From assembly GCF_007743815.1 (NCBI RefSeq), contig NZ_CP036265.1:3366823-3430822 (forward strand): a stretch of DNA of 64,000 nt, written 5' to 3'. Below are positions 32,583-41,427 of the stretch, piece by piece. The stretch comes from Alienimonas californiensis. Lineage in GTDB: Bacteria > Planctomycetota > Planctomycetia > Planctomycetales > Planctomycetaceae. Position 1 is the stretch's first letter; every line of letters begins with the position of its first letter. Both the position numbers and the translations under genes were made by a program. The notes under the pieces were generated by a model. It was not told the DNA's origin and did not search any database. It was given only the letters and a program-made list of their open reading frames with translations.

Positions 32583-34972
32583 ATCGCCAACATCCCGCTC
32601 CCGTCAACCTCCCGGAGGCCCAGTCGGTCGCGGTCGTACAGGCCGAGGGCGTCTTCGGGATCCTCCAGCACGAACCATTCCGTGGGTTCGGTGCGATTGC
32701 CGACCCGCAGTTCGACCGGGACCAGGTGCGGGGAGCGCTCGGCGGCGCCGCGGAAGATGCTCACCGCGTGCGGGGCGGCCCCCGAGGCCCAGTTGGTCAT
32801 CTGTTTGTACGGCACGCCGTTCTGCGTCGCCTCCCGCAGGCGGTCGTAGGTCGGCCGGTGTACGGGACGAGCACGCGAACAGTGTCGTCGCGGATTAGGC
32901 GGTAGAGTCGGCAGATCGCCTCGAAGTCCGAGGCGTTCAGGGCCTGTTCCCACTCCGCAGCGACCTCCGCCTTGCCGGTGAGGCCGTAGAACGCTTCGTA
33001 GTACGCGCGGATCGCGTCGGGATCGTGGATCAGGCGGACGGCGGCGTCCGCGTCGTACCGCTTTAGTTCCGACCGCGTGACGCTGACCGCCTGCCCGTAC
33101 CCCGGCGGGAACTGGGCTTTCCCAACCTCCTCCGGCTCGAACACGACGACCGGGCAGGGGGTCGGAATCCGCCCGCCGCGGTTGCGGCGGCCGGCGGCCT
33201 GGGCGACGGCCTCCAGCGGGGCGGTCGCGCGATAGGCGGCGGGGAAGTCCACGTCCACGCCGGCCTCGATGCACTGCGTGGCGATCAGCCGACAGGGCCG
33301 GCCGGTCCGTAGCCGGACGCGGACCTTCGCCAACACTCGCCGGCGGTGGGCGGGGCAGAGGTTCGTGGAGAGGCGCAGCAGACCGCGGCAGTCGGCGGGG
33401 TCGGTCAGCCGGTCCTCCAGCCGCTCCACGAGCCCTGCGGCGTGCCGTTTAAGGTTCATCACGCACAGAACCTGCCGCCGGTCGGGAGCGGCGAGTTCGT
33501 CGGCGAGGGCGTCCCAGGGCGTGGGCTCGGTCCGCCACGTCACCCGGGTGCGATTTGCGGCGACGGCGAAGGACTCGTCGCGGCGAGCGTGAATCTCCGT
33601 CGGTGTCCATCCGTCCCGGCAGAGGCGGGCCACGCGGTCGTGCAGGTGATCGAACGCCGGCTGGGGCGCGGTGGCGACGACCGCGGTGCAGCCGTACCGC
33701 TCCACCAAGCGGGAGACCGCCGCCAAGGTGACGACCGCCAACTCTGGCGGGAGGGTCTGGACCTCGTCGAGCAGCAGCACGCTGCCGGCCAGCCGGTGCA
33801 GTTTCCGGCAGGCGGCGGGGCGGTTGGCGAACAGCGATTCCAACGTCCGCACCGCAGTGGTCACAATCAGCGGGGCGTCCCAGTTTTCCGCCGGTAGCCG
33901 GGCGCGGCCCTCGGCGGGGTCGGTCGTTCCCTCCTTCGGAACGCGATGCGGGGCGAGGCTGTGGTCTCCGAGGACGTACTCATCGCCGAACGCCGGGGCG
34001 AAAACGCGGCGATACTCGTCGGCGGTTTGCTCAATGATCGACAGGAACGGGATCGTGCAGACGATCCGCCGCAGCGGGTTCGGGCCGTCCGCGTGGGCGG
34101 CGGCGTGCCGCAGGGCGAAGTCCAGCATCGCCAGCGTTTTGCCGGCCCCGGTCGGGGCGGTGAGCGTGTACAGCCCCCGAGCGCCGGCGGCGGCGGCGCG
34201 GCAGTCTTCGCTCAACCGGCGTCGCAGATCGCGGACCTCGGCCGTGGCGTCGGAACGCGATCGCACGGTCTTGTTAAGGAAGGCTTTCAGTTCCTCCACG
34301 GCGGCGGGGGCGTTCAGCGGCGGGCCGGCGAGGCGGTACCGGCGGGGGGCGGTCGCGTCGCCGTCGAAGTGGGCCTCGGTTTCGAGGAAGTCCGCGTCGA
34401 CCAACGCGGAGAACAGCATCCGCGTATCGAGCAGGCCCGCGACCGACCGGCCGGCGCGGCCTTCCCGCCACCGGCTCTCGGCGGACTTCGGCAGGGACGG
34501 AAACGCGAACCCGTCGGCGGCGAACCGACGGAGCAGGTCCTCGGGGGCGGTTTCGCCCAAAGCCTTCGCCTCCTTCTGCGCCCCGTCGGCCGCGGCCCTG
34601 ATCGGAGCCGGATTCGAGGCCCCCGGCTCCGGGCATTTCAATCCGACGTGGTGGCCGGCGACCGCGCAGCCGACGGCCTCCGCCAGGTTCGGCCAGGTTC
34701 CTCCGAGACCCGCCCACGCCCACTGCGCCCCGAAGGTCCAGTGGTCCACGCCGTCCGCCGTTCCCCGGATGCGATTTTGAAAGGCGGCGGAGTACTTGCC
34801 GAGGTCGTGCAGCAGGCCGGCCGCGCGCCTCCTCGGCCGCCCCGGACGGGGCCGCGAACCCTGCGGCGCGGTCGGCGACGTGGCGGACATGCTCATCCAG
34901 CCATTCCCACCGCCCCCCGCGGTTAGTGCTGTGGCCGTAGAAGACGCCCGGCACTGGGGCCGTTCGATTCAT
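32576..34972 (-). pseudogene. cas3: CRISPR-associated Cas3 (HD nuclease-helicase), two frameshifts
   Basis: Read across three frames, this is one Cas3. Frame 1 starts MNRTAPVPGVFYGHSTNRGG at 34972. Near 34825 the frame shifts and continues AAGLLHDLGKYSAAFQ..VDHW..AGHHVGL (HD nuclease), YTLTAPTGAGKTLAMLDFAL (Walker A), LLDEVQTLPPE (DExx box), and motif VI QAAGRRNRGGR. Near 32853 it shifts again to TYDRLREATQNGVPYKQMTN and ends GMLAIC, with the stop formed by the IS inverted repeat. The HD-then-helicase order fits type I-C-like or similar systems. No cascade genes, cas1/cas2 or repeat array are seen nearby, so this is an isolated, probably dead, locus. Confidence 0.85.
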
Positions 34973-35321
34973 CGTCTGGCTCTCCAAATCTGGGTCTTAC
35001 TGCGGCGGGGCGGCCGTTCCGCGTCACGTCGCCCGGTGCGAGCGCGTATGCCAGCAATCGACCCACCGGCCCGGGCAGCACCCTCACGGCGTGCTGCGCC
35101 CCGGCGGTGGCGTGATCGACCTGCGACGGCGTGACGAGGTGGTCCTGAAAGTCCCGCGAGTACTTGCCCAGATCGTGCCAACGCCCCGCCGCTTCGCCCC
35201 AATCGGCGGCCCCGTAGGAGTCGGCGAACCCCGCGGCCCGAGCGGCGACCGCGGCGAGGTGGTCGGAAAGCGGTTCCCAATCCGACTTCGTGCGGTCGTT
35301 GGTGCTGCGCGAAAAGTACAT
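34923..35321 (-). pseudogene. Truncated second Cas3 HD-domain fragment
   Basis: The frame starts MYFSRSTNDRTKSDWEPLSD and has a Cas3 HD-type domain: HLAAVAARAAGFADSYGAAD, WHDLGKYSRDFQDHL, QVDHATAGAQHA, LLAYALAPGDV. It lines up with the N-terminus of the neighbouring cas3 remnant but is a different sequence. After about 100 residues (near 35010) it ends abruptly in unrelated codons and runs into the start of that gene. It is either a rearranged duplicate of cas3 or the start of a second cas3 whose rest was deleted. Confidence 0.75.
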
Positions 35322-35750
35322 CAGGCGGGAGAGATGCCGGTGCTCGCGTCCCTAACGGAGGGAGAGGTGGAACTCTGACACGGGACGCGGAGTCATGGGA
35401 TAAAGCGAGGACCTCGCCCGCCGCGGGTCAGACGTTCGCGTCGCTTCGGCCCCTCGCCGAGATTCATACCCGTCTATGAAGCGTGGCTCCCAGGGGAGAA
35501 TCGGTTGGCGAAGATCGAATTGGTTCGCACCTCTGGCCCCTGTTCACGAAATTTCGTAGTTCGCTTCGCCAAAGGAGTGCCGACTGCCCCGGAAACGGGG
35601 GCGATTCGCAGGTCCGAAGTTTCGGACTCGACACAATTGGCCGATCAGAGTCCGGAGCACTCCGTCTGCATCCGGCGGTCGATTTGGGGCAGTTCGCTTG
35701 AGGTGCTGGGGAGTTCTCCTGAGGGGCGACCAAACTCACCGCACAGCTGT
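35322..35750. other. Intergenic region, no gene or CRISPR array seen
   Basis: About 430 bp between the Cas3 fragment and the 3' end of the first integrase. It is less GC-rich around 35500-35700. I looked for direct repeats with regular spacing and found none, so a CRISPR array is not present here. Short open frames on both strands show no motifs. Confidence 0.5.
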
Positions 35751-37436
35751 CTACGCTTCGATCCCCTGTCGATCAAGGCGAAGGGCGCGCTCCTCGGCCG
35801 CGGCGAGCCGGTCGGGGTCGGTGGGATAGCCGTACTGCTCCCCGAGTCGTGCGCAGGACTTGGCCAGGCGGACCAGCGGCGGACGGTCGTAGTGTCGAGC
35901 CGAGACGCCGGTGGGACGGTTGCCTTTCCAGAGTTCGCTCAGCCCGTGGTACTGGGGGTCGGGGTCGGCGTCCAGAAGCCCGCCGCCGCCACGGAACTGG
36001 CGGAGGCCCGAAGGCGTCGGCGTACCGGATGCGGCGAGCTTCGTCCCGACCCGACTGAGGGCGAGGCGGATTGCATCGAGACGAACGGGCTCCCGCCCGG
36101 GGCGCTCCTTCCACCGAACTGCGGGCAAGCCGTCGCGGGTGAGGAAGAGCCGATCCGAGTACGTGGGATCGGCGGGCTCCGGTCGGGCGTCCGCCCAAGC
36201 CCGGACCGCCACGACCGCGCAGTCCCAGAGCACCCACTGCACCACGGGGGCCTTCTCCCGGGCGTCGTGTTTGACTCGCTTTCGAGTGACGATACCGAGG
36301 CGGGGATCGAACTGGTCGATCCGCAGGTCCGCGATGTCCGCGGACCCGAACCCGCAATTCGCCGCGAGCAACAGTGCCGCCGCGGCCGGCGGCGCCGCCG
36401 CGTCGACGAGCCTGCGGAGCGCGGCGGGATCGACCGGGGTCGGGGCGGCGGGAGCCGACCGGATCGTCGCGGAGGCGAGGTTTCGCGGCAGCGTTTCCAG
36501 CAGCTCCCGCTCGTAGCACCACCGCACGAACGTCCGGGCCCGGTTCCAGGCGAGGCGGGCGGATTCCTGCGACCAGCGGCCGTCTGAGACCTGAGCGAGG
36601 AACTTCCCGCGCATTCGGTCGACCCACGCCGAGTCGATACCGGCGACTTCGTCTGCGCCGGCAAAGGCGACGAGCTCTCGGAGGCGCTGGGCGGCCCGCG
36701 CGCGATTCGACGGCTTGCTGCCCGCCGCCGCCATCCCCTCGAGGTAGCGTGCGACCGTCCCCGCGACTGTGCGGTCCCGCGGGGCCTGCGTCGCCCCGGA
36801 TCGACGTCGCCCGGCGTGCATCTCCCCGTCCCGCCGCAGCCAAGCCCGCGCCTCGTGGGCGACCGGGCCGCCTTCGAGGTTGAAAGCGATTGACGTTTCA
36901 CGCCGGTCGGCTCCCGGAGAATCAAGTTCAGGACGCTCCTGTCGGACTGCCTCGACCAGTCGACGAAGGTCCGGTCCTCCGGCGATTGAGCCCCACCCGT
37001 CCGGCGGCAGTTGTCCGTGTTCCGCTGCGGCTGCGATCTGACGCTGGGCCGACGCAGCCTCCGTATGGGCGGCCACGAGGTAGTTCTCCCACCCCGCTGC
37101 GTCCCGCTGATTTCCCTCGGCGTCGGAATATTCCTCCCCAGGCACCCGCCCCGTCCGCCGAACGGCGGCGAGCTCCATGTCGCACCACTCGAGCCGCAAG
37201 GCGATTCTTTCCTGAGCCCTCTCGAAGGCGGCCGCAACCTTCGGATCTGCCGGGCCGGCGGCGTCCAACCCGGCCCGCCACTCGCAAAACGCCGCGTAGG
37301 CCGCCCGCTCGGCCTCGCGATCCGACCGGCAGCGGCACCGGTCGGACTGCCAGAGGCGCCCCTTGTAGATCTTCCGCCAACGGCCTCCGCCGCCCGCTCT
37401 CGGGTTCCAGGTGAGTCGCGTTTTGTTCCTCGGCAT
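35751..37436 (-). CDS. Tyrosine recombinase/integrase, planctomycete type, atypical catalytic motifs
   Basis: The product is 561 residues. The N-terminal 200 residues are helical and basic; a SAM-like core-binding region (TVAGTVARYLEGMAAAGSKP, about residues 225-300) precedes the catalytic domain. The box I region reads LLLAANCGFGSADIADL where active enzymes usually have TGxRxxE, so the first catalytic Arg is replaced. Box II is SGLRQFRGGGG instead of LRHT, and the C-terminal region has ARHYDRP, which may supply His and Tyr. A NCGFG motif is, to my knowledge, usual in planctomycete integrase-like proteins, so the loss may be family-wide. The gene is divergent from the second integrase, with the tRNA fragment in between. 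Confidence 0.8.
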   Translation of the reverse strand: MPRNKTRLTWNPRAGGGGRWRKIYKGRLWQSDRCRCRSDREAERAAYAAFCEWRAGLDAAGPADPKVAAAFERAQERIALRLEWCDMELAAVRRTGRVPGEEYSDAEGNQRDAAGWENYLVAAHTEAASAQRQIAAAAEHGQLPPDGWGSIAGGPDLRRLVEAVRQERPELDSPGADRRETSIAFNLEGGPVAHEARAWLRRDGEMHAGRRRSGATQAPRDRTVAGTVARYLEGMAAAGSKPSNRARAAQRLRELVAFAGADEVAGIDSAWVDRMRGKFLAQVSDGRWSQESARLAWNRARTFVRWCYERELLETLPRNLASATIRSAPAAPTPVDPAALRRLVDAAAPPAAAALLLAANCGFGSADIADLRIDQFDPRLGIVTRKRVKHDAREKAPVVQWVLWDCAVVAVRAWADARPEPADPTYSDRLFLTRDGLPAVRWKERPGREPVRLDAIRLALSRVGTKLAASGTPTPSGLRQFRGGGGLLDADPDPQYHGLSELWKGNRPTGVSARHYDRPPLVRLAKSCARLGEQYGYPTDPDRLAAAEERALRLDRQGIEA

Positions 37437-37543
37437 GCCGGAGTGGCTGGGTACGATTTCTGGGTACGTTTTACCGCGAAGCGGGCGGAGAATCGTACCC
37501 AGGCGCCTCCTGGAATGTCTACTACGTAGGCGTCTCGCCCCCG

Positions 37544-37595
37544 GAGCGTCGGTCTACGGAACCGAAGGTTGCAGGTTCGAATCCTGCGGGGCGTA
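37544..37595 (+). other. 3' portion of tRNA-Arg(ACG), putative attachment site
   Basis: The anticodon arm is TCGGT-CTACGGA-ACCGA (anticodon ACG at 37556-37558), the variable loop AGGTT, the T arm GCAGG-TTCGAAT-CCTGC, the acceptor 3' strand GGGGCGT and discriminator A. The matching 5' acceptor (ACGCCCC) and a normal D arm are missing; a CGCCCC lies just upstream, so it may also be a tRNA with the D arm deleted. Such 3' tRNA fragments mark integration sites of elements using tyrosine recombinases. It lies 123 bp before the integrase gene at 37718. An intact tRNA-Arg(ACG) is not seen in the window. Confidence 0.75.
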
Positions 37596-37671
37596 GTTGT
37601 TGTAAGTCCCGCCGAAGACGCCTGTTGCGTCTACCAGCCTCCCGGGGCTGAGCGGCCTCACCCGCCCGCGG

Positions 37672-37691
37672 AAGTGGTAGTCCTACCACTT
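37672..37691. promoter_or_regulatory. Perfect 20-bp palindrome before integrase gene
   Basis: AAGTGGTAG-TC-CTACCACTT has 9-bp perfect arms and a 2-bp spacer, 26 bp before the integrase ATG at 37718. It could be an operator for the integrase or an arm-type recombinase site. It shares the GTAG/CTAC core with the palindrome before the second csoR-like gene, possibly by chance. Confidence 0.6.
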
Positions 37692-37717
37692 TTGCGAGCC
37701 GGAAAGGCCCGCTCCCG

Positions 37718-39034
37718 ATGCCCCGCCGCCCCTCCAAGCCACCGTCGTACCGGCTGCACAAGCCCTCCGGCCAGGCCCGCGTGATCCTCGCGGGCAAGCA
37801 CCACTACCTCGGTGCCTTCGGGGCGCCGGAGTCGAAGGAGGCCTACGCCCGGCTGATCGCCGAGCGGTTTCTCGCCCCCGGCCCCGCCGCCGACTGTTCT
37901 AATGCCCCTGACACCCCTGACAGCGGGGTCGCGACCGGGGCGGCGTCAGGGGTGTCAGGGGGTGTTTCGCAGTCGCCGGTCCCGCGGCGGCGGAGCGTGA
38001 ACGACCTGATGGTCGCCTACCTCGACCACGCCGAGGGGTACTACGCCCGTGACGGCGAGCCGACGCAGGAGCTGACGGACGTGAAGGCGTCGCTGAAGCC
38101 GCTCCGACTGCTCTACGGCCGCACGCCGGCCGACGAGTTCGGCCCCAAGAAGTTGAAGGCGGTGCGGGACCACATGGTCGCGGTGCAGGGCCTGTCGCGG
38201 AAGGTGACGAACGCCCGCGTCAATCGGATCCGCCGGTTCTTCAAGTGGTGCGCCAGCGAGGAGTTGGTCCCCTCCTCCGTCTTCCACGGCCTGCAGTCGG
38301 TGGACGGACTGCGGATGGGGCGGACCGCCGCCCGCGAGACCGCCCCGGTCAAGCCGGTCCCCGACGCCGACGTCGAGGCGACGCTGCCGTTCCTCTCCCC
38401 GCCGGTCGCCGCGATGGTGAAGGTGCAGCGGCTAACCGGGATGCGGCCGGGCGAGGTGGTGCAGATGAAGCCGGGCGACGTCGACCGCAACGGCGAGGTG
38501 TGGGTGTACCGCCCGGAGTGCCACAAGAACGAATGGCGGGGGCAGGAGCGGACGGTCCCGCTCGGTCCGAAAGCGCAGGCGGTCTTCGCCCCGTTCCTCG
38601 ACGGCCGGCCCGACGACAAGCCGCTGTTCTCGCCGAAGGAGGCGGAACAGTGGCGGTACGCGGAGAGCCCGCCGTACGCCGGCCGGGAGCGCGCCACGGA
38701 GCGGTACCCGAGCGAGACGCGCCGCCTCGCCGCCGCCAAGGCAGCCCGCCGCAAGCAGAAGCGGAAGCCGGAGCGGAAGGCCCGGGACCACTACGACCGC
38801 GACAGCTACCGCCGGGCGGTCACGTACGGGATCGAGAAAGCGGCGAGGGCGGGCGTGGCGATTGACAGCTGGAGCCCCGCCCGGCTCCGTCACGCGAAGG
38901 CGACGGAAGTGAGGGCCGCTGCCGGCTTGGAGGCCGCCCAGGCCGCCCTCGGCCACAAGCGGGCGGACGTGACGCAGATCTACGCCGAGCGGAACTTGTC
39001 CGCGGCGGTGGAACTGGCGAAGGCGAGCGGATAG
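37718..39034 (+). CDS. int: Tyrosine recombinase (site-specific integrase)
   Basis: The product is 438 residues. The N-terminus has an arm-binding-like region (YRLHKPSGQARVILAGKHHY), then a linker, a SAM-like core-binding domain (VNDLMVAYLDHAEGYYARDG, about residues 92-190) and the catalytic domain. Catalytic residues seen: Arg243 in LTGMRPGEVVQMK, Lys in CHKNEWRGQERTVPLG, Arg/His in WSPARLRHAKATEV, His in AALGHKRADVTQ and Tyr in IYAERN. All main residues are present except that the first His of HxLRH is Ala, as is common in related planctomycete enzymes. The linker is coded by a 17-bp inverted repeat. It sits next to the tRNA-Arg fragment and is probably the integrase of the element to its right. 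Confidence 0.93.
   Translation: MPRRPSKPPSYRLHKPSGQARVILAGKHHYLGAFGAPESKEAYARLIAERFLAPGPAADCSNAPDTPDSGVATGAASGVSGGVSQSPVPRRRSVNDLMVAYLDHAEGYYARDGEPTQELTDVKASLKPLRLLYGRTPADEFGPKKLKAVRDHMVAVQGLSRKVTNARVNRIRRFFKWCASEELVPSSVFHGLQSVDGLRMGRTAARETAPVKPVPDADVEATLPFLSPPVAAMVKVQRLTGMRPGEVVQMKPGDVDRNGEVWVYRPECHKNEWRGQERTVPLGPKAQAVFAPFLDGRPDDKPLFSPKEAEQWRYAESPPYAGRERATERYPSETRRLAAAKAARRKQKRKPERKARDHYDRDSYRRAVTYGIEKAARAGVAIDSWSPARLRHAKATEVRAAAGLEAAQAALGHKRADVTQIYAERNLSAAVELAKASG
37905..37961. repeat. 17-bp inverted repeat inside the integrase gene
   Basis: CCCCTGACACCCCTGAC (37905-37921) is perfectly complementary to GTCAGGGGTGTCAGGGG (37945-37961), with 23 bp between. It codes the low-complexity linker of the integrase. 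The same 17-mer, with small changes, recurs at 46299-46317 and 46570-46587. Confidence 0.85.
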
Positions 39035-39070
39035 ATCGCCGGTTGCCTTGAACCCACACCGAGGGAAGTC

Positions 39071-40438
39071 GTGCCCACGCCCGCCGAAATTGCCGAAGCC
39101 GACTTCGCGAACCTGGCACCGGGGACCGTCGCGCGACTGATCCCGGAGCCCCGTCCCCCGCAAGACCTTTTCAAGTACCCGCCCGACCTGCGGTGGGAAC
39201 TGGTCCGCCGACACCCCGTCTACCAGTGGGGTTGGGCGAGGGCGAAGCGAGAGCTGGAGCGGGACGATTTCGGCCCCTGGCCGGATCAAGAGGCCGACGA
39301 GCGGCTGGCCGACTGGTCCGCCTTGGTGGCCCTCGGCCGGATCGGGTGGGACGGCGACGTGCTCGGCCCCCCGGTCAGTCCGGCGCACCAAGGTTTTGAG
39401 ATCGCCGAAGTTCAGGACAACCGCGGGGACGCCAGATCGTTCCCGCATTGGGGCCAGATTCTTCAAACGGCTCTATTTCAACTCAGTGCTCCCGACCGCC
39501 TGCACGCCGGCCTCGCGTTCATCAATTCTGCCCTCGGGGAGAACATGTCCGGCATTCCCGGGGCAATGCGTCTGCTCGACGAGCGCAGCTCCCGGCCGGG
39601 CAGCACGCTCGGGCGTGAATTGAGCAACACGTTCGTCGCCGTACCGGCGGGCGTGGTGCCGGCGGCGGCGGCGAACCAAGTGAAGGTCGCCCACGAGATT
39701 CTGCGGGAACGTCTTGGCTTCAACACTGTACCGCGGGTGAGGGAGGATAAACTAGATTCGCAGCTGGAAGTGTGGGACCTTCACGGCGGCTTCGCCCACG
39801 GCGGTAGGTCTATCGACGGCGACGGAAAAGGTTTGCCAGACGAGAGCTTGAGTCGCTACAGCGTGGGCTACATCCCGCCGTCGCGGAACGGTTGGGCGAG
39901 AAGGAGCAGACGGTCCGCAGCCGTTACGAGGCGGCGTTCCTCGCTGTCATCGGGTTCGTCTACACGTTCGAGCAGTGGGAGAATCTGTTCGTCCGCCCGC
40001 TGATGTGCATCCCGGCTGAAGATGCGCCGGTGGGCTTTCACGAAGGCCTCATGGAAAAATGGGATGAGGAACGAGAGGCCCGACTCCGGGCGACCGGCAG
40101 CGGTGTTGAGCGACGGACAGTTGCCGTGGAGTGGGTCGGCGAAGGGGTCGCGAGCGTGGAGAATCGACGGGTTGCGGAACGGGCGCCAGGTGAGCATGAC
40201 CAGCGGGAGCCCGCGGAGGTCACGCAAAGCGTTTTAGAGGAGACACGGCGGAGACTAAGCCAACTGGAGGAGGCCGCCTGCGACAAGGACCGGTAAGAAA
40301 TCGTCGACAGCTTTGCGGGACCGGACGGGGAGTCACCCCCGGTCGAGAAGGCGACGGCGGGGTTGCGGAAATTGTTAGCTGCTTTGTCGGAAAGAACTGC
40401 GGCGGCGTCAGGCCCGGCGTCGACTGCCGAGAAATAAG
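39071..40438 (+). pseudogene. Element-borne gene of unknown function, frameshift plus nonsense codon
   Basis: The first part (from a GTG at 39071; MPTPAEIAEADFANLAPGTV) reads to about residue 270, then near 39885 the sense-looking frame changes to AVAERLGEKEQTVRSRYEAA and FVYTFEQWENLF. That frame ends at TAA 40294-40296 (EEAACDKDR), yet in the same phase continues EIVDSFAGPDGESPPVEKAT to GPASTAEK and a stop at 40436. So one frameshift and one in-frame stop separate three coherent pieces. Near residue 37 it has YPPDLRWELVRRHPVYQWGW, which weakly recalls regulator-like domains of integrative elements. Function unknown. Confidence 0.55.
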
Positions 40439-40467
40439 CGGGCGGCTTATCTCGGGGTGTGCAGGGG
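40429..40467 (+). repeat. 39-bp direct repeat, copy 1, with internal hairpin
   Basis: It begins GAGAAATAAGCGGGCGGCTT and ends GTGTGCAGGGG, and contains ATAAGC-GGGCG-GCTTAT. It overlaps the stop codon of the preceding gene remnant. Copy 2 lies 560 bp downstream with two substitutions. Confidence 0.85.
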
Positions 40468-41063
40468 GACGGCATCCGTCGTTCTCGCGGTCCCCGCACA
40501 TCGTCCCGAACGGGGCGACGCGATCCGCGGCGCAACCGAAACCGCCGACCGCTACCTGAGGCCCTCGATTTCTCCGTCGTCGTACTCAACGCCCTGTCGA
40601 CCGCCGCCGCGAAGACCGCGGCGTTCGAGGACTCTGTGGCGGTCCCGGGCGGCGTCGTACCGCACCGGTGCGGGTTGTCCTGCCGCGGCGAACTCCGCGG
40701 CCGGTATCCGCACTGGAATCTTGGCCGGCCCGCCGGCGACGGGCGGATCGTCCGCCTGCTGACGTCCCGCGAAAATCATGCGCCGGTTGAAGAGCATTTC
40801 GGGCAGGCGAACGGACCTTTCACAGGTTTGGCGTCGACCTGAACGACAGCCAACGGGCCCGTGCGCCCCGCCTCCCCGACCTGGGCGGCGGGGCGTTTTC
40901 GTTCAACCGACCGACATCGTTCGGGCCACGGGTGAAACACCCGCTCCTCAGAAAGATGCGTCGCCGGAGGCGGGACTCCGAACCGTTCGAGAAATAAGCG
41001 GCCGCCTTATCTCGGGGTGTGCAGGGGTGAGCACCTCCTTTTATTCTCGCGGCCCTCGCTCCC
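40439..41063. other. Intergenic stretch bounded by direct repeats
   Basis: About 600 bp without a convincing gene. Open frames of 81 residues (minus, 40552-40797) and 127 residues (plus, 40459-40842) overlap each other and have no motif. Both ends carry the 39-bp repeat; the second copy is 36 bp before the DUF1580 gene. The region may be a duplicated regulatory leader with the gene between the copies lost. Confidence 0.4.
40989..41027 (+). repeat. 39-bp direct repeat, copy 2, before the DUF1580 gene
   Basis: It is identical to copy 1 except for two G-to-C changes in the hairpin loop region (GCGGCCGCC instead of GCGGGCGGC). It ends 36 bp before ATG 41064, so it may carry the promoter or operator of the DUF1580-primase-polymerase module. 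Confidence 0.85.
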
Positions 41064-41330
41064 ATGCCCCTGCCCGAAAACCTCGTCCCCCTCACCAAGC
41101 TCGCGAAGAGTTTAGGCGTCCACCTGGCGACTTGCCACCGGTGGCGCCAGCGCGGCGTGAAGGGGGTGCGGTTGGACTGCGTGCGGGTCGGCGGGCGGTG
41201 GTTCGTTACCGAGGACGCGGCGGCCGCGTTCCTCGCCGCCCTCAACGGCGGCGCGGACGTGACCCCCGTCGGCGGCGACGGCGGCCGTGAGGACGCGTTG
41301 GAGGCGGTGCTCACCTCCCGCGGCGTGTGA
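41064..41330 (+). CDS. DUF1580-family helix-turn-helix protein (excisionase/regulator-like)
   Basis: The product is 88 residues. It has the MerR/excisionase-like fold expected from LVPLTKLAKSLGVHLATCHR, WRQRGVKGVRLDCVRVGGRW and FVTEDAAAAFLAAL. This is the DUF1580 pattern known from planctomycete mobile elements. It likely binds DNA near the 39-bp repeat just upstream, as a directionality factor or repressor. It lies about 100 bp before the primase-helicase gene on the same strand. The C-terminal 25 residues are Gly/Ala-rich and not conserved-looking. Confidence 0.82.
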   Translation: MPLPENLVPLTKLAKSLGVHLATCHRWRQRGVKGVRLDCVRVGGRWFVTEDAAAAFLAALNGGADVTPVGGDGGREDALEAVLTSRGV

Positions 41331-41427
41331 ACGCCGCGTTCCGCAACCTCCTCTAGATGAAACACCCCGCCGCCCGCCTCGGCCTTGCACGGCCGGGGGT
41401 GGGCGAACGGCGGGGACGCACGACACC

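Noticed and set aside
31089-32600. Target-site duplication of the IS701-like element
   Set aside because: Flanks CTCCGG and ATCGCC do not match; no duplication can be claimed.
35322-35750. Possible CRISPR array beside cas3
   Set aside because: No regularly spaced direct repeat is present.
37523-37595. Complete tRNA gene
   Set aside because: The 5' acceptor and D arm do not fold properly with the conserved 3' part, so I call it a fragment.
40552-40797. 81-residue minus-strand frame between the 39-bp repeats
   Set aside because: It reads plausibly but overlaps another frame on the plus strand, has no motif and no ribosome site I trust.
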